A stretch of DNA of 64,000 nt, taken from positions 25,523,403-25,587,402 of the forward strand of contig OY747702.1 in assembly GCA_963556495.2 (NCBI GenBank), in the 5' to 3' direction. The position numbers and the translations under genes are program-made. The notes under the pieces were generated by a model. That model ran no database searches. It was not told the origin of the DNA and saw nothing but the letters and a program-made list of their open reading frames with translations. Source of the stretch: Valencia hispanica (taxonomy: Eukaryota; Chordata; Actinopteri; Cyprinodontiformes; Valenciidae). Shown here piece by piece: positions 22,736-33,679 of the stretch (within the stretch, counting starts at the first letter, position 1; every line of letters starts with the position of its first letter).

Positions 22736-23945
22736 AGGATCTCTGCACCCCTAGTGACTGACTCTGGCCCAGAGCCATCGGCGGGCCGGGCCCGTCTATT
22801 CAGGTTTCGGGCCCACCTAAGACAGATTACAATGCCCTGAGTTCCAACCATCCATTGTATTGACTCTGGTCCAGACTCCATACCAGTCGGTGGCGGTAAT
22901 GCACTAATGTGTTGTTTGCAGGCCACTCATAAACACAAAGAAGAAGAAGAAGTGTACTGTGTTATTGTTAGGCTAACTTGCATGCTAACAGTAGTTCTGA
23001 TGAGAACTATGTGAGACATACAAACAAGGAAACGAATTATCAAGGTTTTGAGCAGCAAATGATTACAAACATAAGACTTGTTGTGGACTAATTATTTTAA
23101 AATAGGACATAAACTGGACCGTTGTGGATATATAAAGACAGTTTTTGTTCGAGATGGCTCTGCTCGGGGTTTAAAATGTGGCTTCAAATGGTATTTTGTG
23201 ATTTATTTGCTTTCTGAGTGGTTTGAAAAAAAGCATGTATTGTTCGTGCTGTCATGATTATATAATTGATTGGCATACATCATTTGAATCACAAGCAGGG
23301 ATAGGTAGGTGTTGGAGCTTGGAAGTTTCTTTACCTCTGATGGGTCATGGATAAGAATTTTTTTTCATGAATATCTCAGCCTTTCTGGCACTGAGGCGAC
23401 CTATATTCGGAAGCCCTCTTGAGTTTCCTTTCAAAGCAGAAGACAGCTACTGAAACCTGGTAGCAGCTGGCAAATGATATCAAAATAGTTGACAGCGGAA
23501 TCGAGCACAGCAGCAAGAACTACTGATCACTTGCAGCTGCAGCACCACCAGTAGAGCTTACAAAGATATTGTATAAAGAAAGATGCCTCACTCACATACA
23601 CAAGGAGACACACAACAGTCCATGACAGTGGCTCAACCGGGGCTGCTTTTGGAGAACAAAAACACATGTTCTGACCACCCGTCTAGAATAGACCGGCTGT
23701 TTGGGAAAACTCACAAACCTCACTATGGCCAGCCTGCCCCTGAAATAATCTCAGCTTTTATGTAGAATAATAATTATGTATAATGTAAATATGTGCATAG
23801 AAAGGGTGTCAAAAACAGACACATTTGACACGGAAGTATGTAACACACTGCTAATAGGACGTAACAAAGCAAAGGGGTTAAATAATAACTGGGCCCCCCT
23901 AAAATAAGACACGCCCCCCCCCCAGCTAAATTGCCATGGGTCTGG
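22736..23945. mobile_element. Composite of miniature DNA transposon remnants
   Basis: The segment 22865-22955 (CCAGTCGGTGGCGGTAATGC ... AAGAAGAAGAAG) resembles a widespread fish repeat end. A weakly complementary pair, TCTGGCCCAGAGCCAT (near 22762) and ATGGGTCTGGACTGACTAAT (near 23936), could be outer ends of one element. No transposase frame. Boundaries are uncertain. Confidence 0.35.
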
Positions 23946-25403
23946 ACTGACTAATGTATGGATTTCTCCTTTTTATGGTTTCCATCATCTTTTCAGTCTG
24001 TAATTGCACATTCTGCCTGGCTAACAATGTAACAGCAACTGATTCCGTTGTAATCAGTGATTACACCTTCTCAGGTCAAAATAGCTTGCTACGTTTGAAG
24101 TTTGATGTTGCAGAGCACTAATGCGGCTTTGTGAATGTCTTTGTTGCAGAGTAGTTACTATAATAACAGTGTGGAGAGTCAGATGCTCCATCTACTCAGA
24201 AACCCTTATTTGTTTCTTTTTTATCAGAATCCATTCAGCACCTCTCTAAGGGATGTCGGGGCGTAGGAGTACATTTGGCAGTGTGCTCAGACTTTTTATT
24301 GCAATCCACAGTTCTCTCTGCTGTAGAAGAATAAATGCTCTGCAACAGTATGTGTGCACAGAGGAATGAACTCTATGCATTTTCCTCTGCATATGGGATC
24401 AGTTAGGGGACATCTAAAGTGTTGTGCCAGTGGGGCCATTTTGAATAATGATGAATAGGAATTGGACTAGCAGAATTCAACATGTCCCATTAATCAGGCG
24501 CTGAAGAATTGGGGAGGAGGGTCTTTAATAGCATGTACTTGTTGGAGTACTGTCTGGCATTAAGGGCTAATAACCTGATTTAGAGTCAGCACAGCGCCCA
24601 CCTCTCCAACCCTCTCCCCACCGCCTCCACCCCCCAGCCTCCTACTTCCATCACAGCAGTTGTATTTATTATGGGCTGCAAGGCCACGGTGATGAGACGA
24701 TCAATACATCTAGGATGATGAGGGAGAGCTCATGCAGTCTCTCCCTTTCACAGTTTCGTCCCTTGGCAGTGCTTCAGCAGGTAGGGAGATCAAAGCGGAA
24801 AGGACCTCTGAGATGCTGCTTGTGAAGAGACTGATGAAGTCCTTTATGCCGCACGTGTCCTCCAAGCACACACACACTTCATCACAATGTTCTGTGTCCT
24901 TGTTCTGTCCTGATTAGAAAGTTTGACCTGGTGTGGTTTATGTTTGAGTGAAATTAGTGTTACCGCACATGTGCTGCTGCTGCTGTTCAGAGCACCAAAC
25001 AAAAAAATGGACCATCAAATGCATGTGTATATGTCTACTTATAGATTTATAGTATCAAACTTTGAAGGCCTTGGGTTGATATGCATTTTTCTCTGCTCAG
25101 GGGATCGATATAGGGTGCTTTTACCAATTGAACCCAAAACAGATAACGTGTGACAGATCCTAATTTAAAGTGAAATAGAGCAAATGTCACTATAAAGTGT
25201 TTACTCTTTGTAATTGGGTCCTTGCAAGGGAACTAGAGTGGAGAGAAAATCAAGCCACAGACTAAGGTTGAATAATATTTAATTCCTTGCTCTCAACATG
25301 TTGTTTCTAAGTTATTTAGATTCTTTAGGATGAACAAATCTTTTAAAAGAAAATAAACTTAAAAGAATTGTGCACAGCCTAACCAATATTTAGTTTAATC
25401 CTA
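23946..25403. other. Non-coding, complex sequence without repeats
   Basis: No gene. 24400-24920 is higher in complexity and free of recognisable transposons, unlike its surroundings; it could hold conserved regulatory sequence (inference only). Confidence 0.35.
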
Positions 25404-26540
25404 GGGCTGGGCGATAAACCGTAAATACAGAAATTTACTACTGTAACCGACATCATCTGTAACGACATTTGCCCATGTTGTTTTATTCTGTTTAAAAAAA
25501 AGAAAAGATGTGTAGTTTGTTGATGCTCATATCCCTTTAAAGACGCCGCAGTCGTACTAAGTTACAGACTGGATGGGGAGGAATCACGTGACTACATGCA
25601 GTCATGTGACTCCCCCCCATCCAGCAGTGTTGCCAACTTAACTACTTTGTTGCTATATTTAGGGAGTTTTAGACCCCTCTAACAACTCTTTTTCAACAAA
25701 GCGACTAGCAACAAATATAGCGACCTTTTTGGTGTTTTTGGACACTTTTGGAGACTCTGACATTAAGCATGTATCTCACTGAGCAACAGTAGTGCCTTGC
25801 TGCCCACCCAGGCAGAGCTGCATTCAGAGCAGCTGTCAACCCTACTGTGTCCAAAGCTGCCGCTGGCAGATCCTTTATGTGCTTAGATGTAAGTGTAAGC
25901 ATTTTTGGTCTAAAATAAACAACAGTATACTAAATATATCACTGATTTTACTACCATAATCTCAGTCAGTTACTCACCTCGTCCATTGCGTGCGCCTCTC
26001 TGTGACAGACGTTTAACAGTCATCATGTTTTAGTCTAAACTGGACTCTCAGAAATACTGATTACCAGATTAGAAATACAGACCTACTGCCTGTATTGTAA
26101 GGTTGAATTGTATTGCCACAATTAGTGATATAAAAACACAAGAAAACTCAAAAACATACTCAAAGGTTTCACCCCAAACACACTGCCATCTATGGTTAAA
26201 AAAAACATTCTGCAAAAATTATAATTAAAAAAGAATGATTCCCCTCTCCTGTAGCATCCATTACAATTACATGCACATTATGCTAATGACTGTTGGGACA
26301 GCCAATAGCTATTTTTTATGCTGAGGAGTTGGCAACACTGGAAGAGAAAGATGATGATCAAAAGTAGGAGGATTCAAATTTTGAAGTGGTGGGGGTAGAG
26401 CTGGTCAAGGAGGAAAAGGAGAAGCAACAGTCCCATCTAGAGAAAAACCCTTTGTTTTTTGTAGTCATCGTCCATTTACCGTTATTGGGGTGAGCTGCTC
26501 AAATGATCGTGTTGTTATTTGAGGCCACATTGCCCAGGCC
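25404..26540. mobile_element. hAT-like miniature element, carries a nested element
   Basis: The left end GGGCTGGGCGATAAACC and the right end, read on the minus strand, GGCCTGGGCAATGTGGCC, are decayed inverted repeats of a type common at fish hAT termini. There is no transposase. A second element at 25625-26340 sits inside. Confidence 0.5.
25625..26340. mobile_element. Miniature DNA transposon with CAGTGTTGCCAACT ends
   Basis: CAGTGTTGCCAACTT (25625-25639) and AGTTGGCAACACTG (26327-26340) are near-perfect inverted ends of a 716-bp unit. The inside has no coding frame of note. CAGTG ends suggest hAT, but no 8-bp target duplication is visible. Confidence 0.65.
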
Positions 26541-29500
26541 AATTGAATTTTCTTTTATGTGGAGTTTGATGTGTGCTTGAACTTACAACGATGCTGCAAA
26601 ATACTGTCATGTTTCTAGCAGAAACCTTAAGGTTCTGGGTCCAAGCTGACAGGTATATGGAATTGTTCATAGTTTGATCCACCTATATTTAAACTTCAGT
26701 TCCATGTGAAGAAAAGTAACCACAGAGCATGATGGTAACACTGCCATGTTTCACTCTATGTGTTCTTTTGGTAATGCTCAGTTCAAAACATACTTTTTGA
26801 ACCCTATCTCTTCAGCATTGGTTTAAGGGTTTGCACACTTGTCGAACTACTGTAGGTTATTTATTTATTTGTTTTTACTTTATAGATCCCCTGTATGTTG
26901 TCAAAAGGCCAGAAACCCAACAACCACTGTTGTGTGTAGTTGATGAATTTGATTTTGCATTTTGTTTTGTTCTTTCAAGGATAAAACGAGCATTAAGTAT
27001 AAAAATCATTTTATGGTGACGTCTGCTGCATTTTTGATGCCTGTTTACATACCAAATGAAGACACATAAAGTCATATACTATGTGTTTCTGAGAGAACTA
27101 GTGATATATCAACTTCTTAAAGGAGTGTCCCATTTTTTGGTTGAATATTTAAACTGTTACCGGGGGATTAAGGATAACTCTCTGCCAATGAGATACACTC
27201 TTATGTTTCTCTTGCTGGTTTACTGCATTTATGTGAGGAATATTCTGATTTATTAGGATTAGAGAACGCAATCTAAAACATTTGGTTCGATTCAAGATTC
27301 AAAATAAGCTACCTAGTGTTGGGTAAATATCATGACCAATTGAAATACAATGTTAACATTTCTTGAAATACATTAGATGGATGGACGGACAGACAGACAG
27401 ATCGATAATTTATGGTAGAGCATTAAAATGCTAATTTCAGTCAAATCTGCTATTTACAATTTAACTGCAAAAATGTTAATATGATGTCTAAGGAGTGATG
27501 CACAAGACACTGTAATGAATTACAAATATCTTCCCTATATTGGATTGGGAGCAATAAAACAATAAAAGTCTGTAAAGTTGTAGTTTATTCTCTATTAAGA
27601 ATATGTGCTTATTTTGAAAGCTGTTTTTATATAAACTTGGAGAGGAGCATGTTTACCACTGTGTTCCATCACCTCTTCTTTTGACACATATGAACTGAAG
27701 ACAAATTGTTCTGTAGATTTAAAACTAATTTATTTCACTACTGGTGCATATAGAAATGTTGAACTCTATGCTTCTGAGGCATTTTATATCATTTATGGAT
27801 GACATGTCTTGACTTCTGGCTGATATTCGCACTGTTTTGATCATATTTTTTTAATATTTGCATGATCTAGTTTGTTAGAGTATACTTAAAATAAGCAATG
27901 TGTTTTTTTTTGACAGAGTGCATGATCTACCAAGGGTCGAACTAGCTTAGTGTATATAGTTGAAGGTAATCAGTGAAGACCAGACAAGGTAGACACAGAG
28001 ACCCAGAGTATATTTAATCTTGGAAAGTTTGTTTTTTTCCTTTTTTATATTTAGTGGTTTACTTAATGTCTTCACAGATAACTGTTTTCAGCAGTTGCAT
28101 TATGTCGATGCATTTGTTATTTCAACAGAATTTGGTCTGCTTGTATCCTTTAGAAATTTTCTTTTTTACTATTCCAGTTTTTAGCTAATAGAAAACAATT
28201 GGCTAATCCTAGCTGATTTAAAACAGTGAAAGTTTAGTTTATTCTGCTGTCAGCCAGTGAGAATGAAAGGGTATACAGTATGTCTATTTACAAAGTGTAA
28301 ATATCTGCTTGCAAATGCATGATTGCAAATGTACAATAAAATTCCTTTTTTCTAAACATTTATATTTATATATAGACAGCTTTTTTTCCAACAAAATTCT
28401 TAACATCAGAGGGACGAAGAGCCACACATGGATTTGGATTTGCTAAGGGGCCTTTTAACTTGGAGCTTTTTGAAAGACTTATTTTCTTTGTACTCAAATG
28501 TATTGCTATGGCTTGAATTTGCAGTTATTAATAATTTAGCTGCGCAATACATTGAATTACAGTTGTTATCCTAGTATCAGTCTCTGCAATATTGCAGTCT
28601 CAAAGGACTGCATTTCAATAATATATGTGGCAAGTTAGATGCACTCAAACTACCCTTCATTACTAAACAGCTAAAGCTCATCGAAAGTGGTGAGGATACT
28701 GTGTAACTGAAAAGAAAGAAAAGAATATTGCAATTCAATATTTCCCTGATATTGTGCAGCCTTAGTAAATAGTTATTTAAGAATTATGTTATGACTATTT
28801 TTGAAGAAAACTGAGTGATATAGTGTTTATGATGATAAGATTGAGTGACAGACTGTTGAATATGGTTGTTAGGTGTTATTTTGTTTTTTAGAGATCTTTC
28901 ATATTGAACAGTGCTCCATAGAAATTTCTAGGTTATTTCATATTCACGTATGTTGTTTCAGTGCGTAATCCTTTGAACACTAGGATATGACAGTAAAGTC
29001 TACAAGCCTTTTTTTGGCTCTGCGACAGGAATCCCACTGAGCCGGGGAGGCACTTTGTCAGTTTGACTTCTCTAGCATTTTGAAGGCTTTGTCAGCCCTT
29101 TGCCCCCAGCAATTCATGCCTTGTAGTCCCAAGATTGGATATGGATGGCTTTTCATGTATTATAATATCGCAGGTGCTGGTTTTGTCAGCTTCTCTAAGC
29201 TATATTGTCCACAACAAATATTCCATTTGCAAAAGTATCCGAGCAGGTGGAATCATCTACAGCATGAAGAAAATATATGTATGTATTGTAAATAAAATGA
29301 GGGCTTTTATCTAAAGCTGAGAGTGTATATGCCACCAGCAGGTAATCTGGCAATGTGTGGTTGCAGCGATAACAGCACCTTCAGGGACGTCAGGATTGCT
29401 TTCTCTCACTGGTTACGTGCCCTCCAACGGCTGTTGATACATTATAAATCATTTACACAGTCATTTTGGAATGCAATATCCCCCTCTAAATGCTGGCTTT

Positions 29501-29938
29501 TCTTCTCTGTGGTTATTAGAGGGAACTCAGCAGTAAGCACACTACTCTGAGGGGGACCCTAAGCCATAGAAATTGAAAATTGATCAGTAAGTGTGGGGAG
29601 CTGTTAGTCCTGGCACCACTGCTTGCACCATGGGACTGTTGATTAGCATTTACTGTACAGCACGTTCACCGAAAGCAGTCTTGCTGCCTGCAGCTAGATG
29701 CCCCATCCCACTACCCCTCCCTGTGTTCTTCCCACAGCGTAATCACCTGTACGAGCGAAGAAGAGGGATGAAATTTAATTTCTATTATGCTTTTTACTAC
29801 AAAAAAGGGGAAATAAGGAGAGGAAATTCTCTGTGACATTAAACAGGACATTAAACTTTTATTATGTTATTAGTTTCCAGTGATTGGCTCACACTTCAGG
29901 GTTAAAGCACATACTGTTAATGCCCCTGGTAATAGCAT
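26541..29938. other. Long non-coding stretch, no gene seen
   Basis: AT-rich. Contains a small GATG/GACA-type simple tract at 27374-27406. The region 29000-29560 has higher complexity and no repeats. None of the open frames shows a domain. Confidence 0.4.
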
Positions 29939-30125
29939 ACAGTACCTTGCAAAAGTATTCATAGCGCTAGCACGTTTCCTCTTTTTGTCACATTACAACC
30001 ACAAGGGATTTTATGTAATAGACCAACACAAAGTAGTCCATATGTGTGATGTTGCAAAAGTAAAAAAGTCCTTGGTTTTTGCTTGAGCTGCATAATCTTT
30101 AAAATCACAATAATCTTTGCAATAT
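29939..30125 (+). mobile_element. Tc1-like transposon end (relic)
   Basis: Begins CAGTACCTTGCAAAAGTATT and continues with TTTTGTCACATTACAACCAC and GATTTTATGTAATAGACCAA. This is the recognisable terminal sequence of a common fish Tc1-like family. No transposase follows; it is cut off by unrelated sequence and then a second Tc1 family at 30231. Confidence 0.75.
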
Positions 30126-30230
30126 CAGTGCTCCGGAATGTGGAAATTACAAAATATTACTTAAAAGGAGTTTTTTTTTTTTATCTATTGTATTTGAAAT
30201 GACGTAATAATGCTGTGCATGCAAATAATA

Positions 30231-31060
30231 CAGGTACATCCTAAAAATTTGAATATCGTGATAAACTATTTTTCATTTTTGCAAGTGAAGCTCCTATATT
30301 ACATAGAATCATTACACATAGAGTGAAATATTTTGAGCTTTATTTATTGTAATTTTGATAATTATAACTTATAAATATTGAAAAACAGCAATTAACTCTG
30401 AGAAACTTGAAGATTGTAAATAACTAAACATTTAAAACTCATGTTGTCACACCCACACCATCAGCTAAGTAACTTAACCTGCAAACATTTCTTGACCCTA
30501 AATGGTCTCTTAGTTTGGGACAGTAGACTAGGCATTCATGGGGGAGATGTCCAAAAGACAGTCATTGGAGCTCTCCACAAAGAGGGTAAGCCACAAACGG
30601 TCAATGCTAAAGAACCTGGTTGTTCACAGTGTACTGGATCCAAGCTTTATGAAGATGCTGATTTAATTTTCCAGCAGGACTTGGCACCTGCCCACACAGC
30701 CAAAGGTACCAAAAGCTGATTCATTAACCATGGTGTTACTGTGCTTGATTGGCCATTAAACTAGCCGGATCTGAAATCCTTAGGGAATCTATTGGTTATT
30801 TTCAGGAGGAAGATGAGAAACATATCCAGATGTCTCTTTCAAAGCAACCTGGGCTTCCATTACACCCCAGCAGAACCACTGGCTGATTTCCTCCATGCCC
30901 CAGCGCATTAATGCAGTAATTCACGCAAAAGGAGGCCCGACCAAGTATTGAGTCCATAAAACATGAACATATTTTTCAGAAGCCCAACTTTTATTTAAAA
31001 AGATATTTTTTTACTTGATCTTATTAAATTCTCTGAGACACAAAATGTTGAATTTTTATT
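30231..31060 (+). mobile_element. Second Tc1-like relic with transposase fragment
   Basis: Starts CAGGTACATCCTAAAAATTT, a decayed inverted-repeat end. An internally deleted transposase follows: SKLYEDADLIFQQDLAPAHT with the second catalytic D (near 30640-30700), then HGVTVLDWPLN and PDLKSLGNL. The PDLNPIEN motif is mutated, so the catalytic E is lost. The same family occurs at 51607-52365. Confidence 0.75.
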
Positions 31061-31894
31061 ACTTGTAAGCCATGATGATGTAAGCCATCTTATGAGTTCA
31101 TCTCCTTCATTGTATTTTCTGTTTCCCCTACTTGGCTTATGGTAAACCACAAGCAGGAGTTCTGAGAGTTTAAAGCAAATACCACACTAGCAAACTTAGG
31201 GTCTCCTTGGTCCAAGGAGAATGCTAATCAGATTTTGACAGGACAACAATTAGTTGTGTAGTCCAAAAATCTGATCTTTACGTTCTCTAAGAAACATCCA
31301 AGGCCTTCACAAAACAGCTGCATTTAAACTGAGAATAAATTATACACAAGTGGAATCTACCAGAAGGCAATGGGTTGTACTGGATTTTATTTTGGAGTTC
31401 CTGAGAAGAGAAGGTACTATTAATGCATGTTAAAGGTTTTCTGATTCGTATTTTTTGTTAAATTGAAAACCATGTGTCATTTTCCTGCCACTACACAATG
31501 ATGCACTTGTTTTTGTGGATGTATCACATACAATTCCAACAAAATGCATTGACGTTTATTCTGGTGAGGTGACAAAAATGTGAACATTCATAAGGTATGA
31601 ATATCCAAGGCAATATAACTGGCTTTGTCTAAAGGAAAGATTAACTACCTGCTGACAGTTAATGCCTTTTCCCTTACTAGTTGTCTTATTAGCATCTTTA
31701 GGCACAGCTTGGCAGGTGGCACCACACTTAATTATATTATGGATTGATGATAGCACTAAGAGCTGTGTCATGTTTGTGTGAACTGTTTAATATCATGACA
31801 GAAAAGATCTCCAAGAGTCAATAATAATGACTGGCTAAAAATGGTGGGTTGTCAGGGAACTTGCTCTAATTTTCCTGTCCTCTTCTTTTTTCAG
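31061..31894. other. nlgn3: Intronic or upstream sequence before the nlgn3 exon
   Basis: No coding signal. The last 25 bases form a strong polypyrimidine tract (TTTTCCTGTCCTCTTCTTTT) that ends in CAG at 31892-31894, the acceptor for the first coding exon. Confidence 0.6.
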
Positions 31895-32117
31895 CACTGG
31901 CTGGAAGATCTGACGAGTGCACAGGGAGGAGAGTGAGGACCTGCATAACTCTGGCTGTTCCTCATCATTTCTAAGCTAGTGGGCTTCTATATCACAGCTG
32001 ATGACTGTCCCTCCGGAGGCTGGATTACAGGGGTTAGTGGCAAGCCTGAGTGTTTGCTGAAGGGCGTGCCCCAGCTTGTATGTTGGTCACCTACGCTCGC
32101 TCTTGCTCACAGGGATC
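31895..32117 (+). other. nlgn3: nlgn3 5' untranslated part of first coding exon
   Basis: The exon is inferred to begin after the acceptor CAG at 31892-31894. The 223-nt leader ends at the ATG at 32118. An in-frame TGA at 32058-32060 closes the frame upstream, so no earlier in-frame ATG can serve. The leader holds two upstream ATGs (32001 and 32080), listed separately. Any earlier untranslated exon was not identified. Confidence 0.65.
32001..32060 (+). promoter_or_regulatory. Upstream reading frame 1 in the nlgn3 leader
   Basis: ATG at 32001 followed by 18 more codons and TGA at 32058. It is in the same frame as the main start but closed 57 nt before it. A regulatory role is inferred from position only. 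Confidence 0.45.
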
Positions 32118-32211
32118 ATGTGGCTTTGTCCAAGGAGAAATCGTTTCCCCTTGCAGAACTGGCATGGTGTCCACAATTGCACCAATTTCAGTGTGTCCTT
32201 GTGGGTTTTAA
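32080..32211 (+). promoter_or_regulatory. Upstream reading frame 2, overlaps the nlgn3 start
   Basis: ATG at 32080, out of frame with the main start, runs 43 codons to TAA at 32209-32211. It overlaps the first 94 nt of the nlgn3 coding sequence. If used, it would lower translation from 32118. The ATG context (TTGTATGT) is weak, so leaky scanning is likely. Confidence 0.45.
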
Positions 32212-32589
32212 GCTTTTGTTGGTGCTTCTCGGCTCTGAGAGGTCAAAACCACCCCACCCATGTGAACACACAGTACGGGAAGCTCCGCGGGGTGAGGGTG
32301 CCTCTGCCGAGTGAGATCTTGGGACCGGTGGACCAGTATCTGGGGGTCCCCTACGCAGCTCCACCTGTGGGAGAAAAGCGCTTCATGCCCCCAGAGCCGC
32401 CTTCTTCCTGGTCAGGGATCAAGAACGCCACCCACTTCGCCCCCGTCTGTCCCCAAAATATTCACAATGCAGTGCCAGAGATCATGATGCCAATATGGTT
32501 CACCTTTAACCTGGATATAGTTACCACATACATACAGGATCAGCACGAAGACTGTCTTTACCTAAACATCTATGTTCCAACGGAGGATG
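32118..32589 (+). CDS. nlgn3: Neuroligin-3, first coding exon (partial)
   Basis: Neuroligins are postsynaptic type I membrane proteins that bind presynaptic neurexins through a catalytically dead cholinesterase-like ectodomain. This exon gives 157 codons plus one base (phase 1) and ends at donor ATG/GTGAGT. It starts MWLCPRRN, like mammalian NLGN3 (MWL). Residues about 24-40 ([17 protein letters not shown]) form the signal peptide core. The ectodomain follows: [35 protein letters not shown] and [17 protein letters not shown], then [12 protein letters not shown] with an N-glycosylation site and a conserved Cys. [20 protein letters not shown] and [14 protein letters not shown] with its partner Cys end the exon. 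[16 protein letters not shown] and the IHNAVPE stretch point to paralog 3 rather than 1, 2 or 4. The start at 32118 is the first ATG after an in-frame stop. 3a or 3b not resolved. Confidence 0.95.
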
Positions 32590-33619
32590 GTGAGTGTGTC
32601 GAGTATGAAATCCAAACTGTCCTCCTTTTTTCTTCTGTCTCTGCTTCCCACTCCCTCTGTCCTCTTTCAGAAACTCTGTGTCACGTTTTGGTTCTTTTGA
32701 GCGGAGCATGACCTGTTGTCTGGCGCATGCTGTGTCCGTGTCCATTAGCTCAGATTTCCATCTTGACTAGATCTTCCACTTAGTCTTTTCATCAACTCTC
32801 CCCTTCCATGCCAATGTTAAAGGTTCCTCTTTTGACAACTAAAGGATTCCTCAATATGACTAAATATGAAAGAAAAGCAAATCTAATGCAAGACACATAT
32901 TGGAAATACCTGATGCACTTTTTTTGCCCTCACTGTCTTGACTTGTTCTGGGGATATGACCTATAATAGCCTGCCTCAAAAGTGAATGACCTTCTATAGG
33001 GTTGGTGAAATATTCTGTCTGGTACATGAGAAGCCTGTGGCATCAGCCTGATCTATGTAAGACCCTTTAATCTCCTTTCTTTGTCTAGTTTGTTTCTAAC
33101 AAAGTCCCTCACCAAAAAAAGGAGGACATTAGAATGTATAAAAAGCAAGACTCCAAGAAGTGTTTTTTGTTGCTTTGTTTTATCTCTGGATATTGACTCA
33201 TTAGATCACATCCATTATTGACCGCTTAAAGGAGAGCCACACAGGAAAATGTCATTAAAATAATAAGTTCTCCAAAAATCTAATGGGCAATGCTAAAAAA
33301 AGAGGCAGAAAAACATTGGAAGGTTCAACCACTCTGTCTACTGTGTGGCTGTAATGGGTCTTAAATAGAAGTGCATGTGAATATGGGCTTCTTTTGTCCC
33401 AAGGTGCAGCAAATTCATTCCACCATTTCAGAATATTTCTGCAGCAACACCCCAGTTACTTTTTTTCAATAGGTCCTTTGTTGTTCTTGTTGTTGATAAA
33501 AGTCTATTGAGGGTGGGAGGAGGGGATAAAGGGAGAATAAGAGTCTCAGCTGTTGCATGTAACATGGGTTCTGTTCCAGAGCTCTCTGTTATTTTGTAGT
33601 TTTTCCATTCATTTTACAG
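32590..33619 (+). other. nlgn3: nlgn3 intron (about 1.0 kb)
   Basis: Donor GTGAGT at 32590 and acceptor TTTTACAG ending at 33619. G-rich sequence (GGGTGGGAGGAGGGG, near 33509) and TGCATG at 33372-33377 and 33554-33559 lie in its last 260 nt. Such motifs are known to influence neuronal splicing; here their role is inferred. Confidence 0.8.
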
Positions 33620-33679
33620 TCAAAAGAATATCCAAGGAATGTGCGAGGAAACCCAACAAGAAAATATGTAGAAAAGGAG
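33620..33679 (+). CDS. nlgn3: Neuroligin-3 cassette exon A1 (basic, 60 nt)
   Basis: This small exon adds 20 residues to the ectodomain at splice site A, between YVPTED and the downstream IRDSG segment. With the G carried from the preceding exon it reads V-KRISKECARKPNKK-ICRKG. It is strongly basic, with two cysteines that in the family can pair within the insert. Acceptor TTTTACAG and donor G/GTATGT are good. Length 60 nt, phase 1 in and out, so skipping keeps the frame. The residues match the A1 insert of mammalian NLGN3 as I know it, without a difference. That makes the exon certain despite its size. Located 1030 nt after the first coding exon. Tissue use cannot be read from sequence. Confidence 0.95.

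Noticed and set aside
32076..32117. Longer N-terminus for neuroligin from 32076
   Set aside because: The codon at 32076 is TTG; the first ATG in frame is 32118, which also gives the MWL start usual for NLGN3.
31979..32314. 111-codon frame overlapping the nlgn3 exon in another frame
   Set aside because: Begins at GTG rather than ATG and is explained as a shadow of the neuroligin frame.
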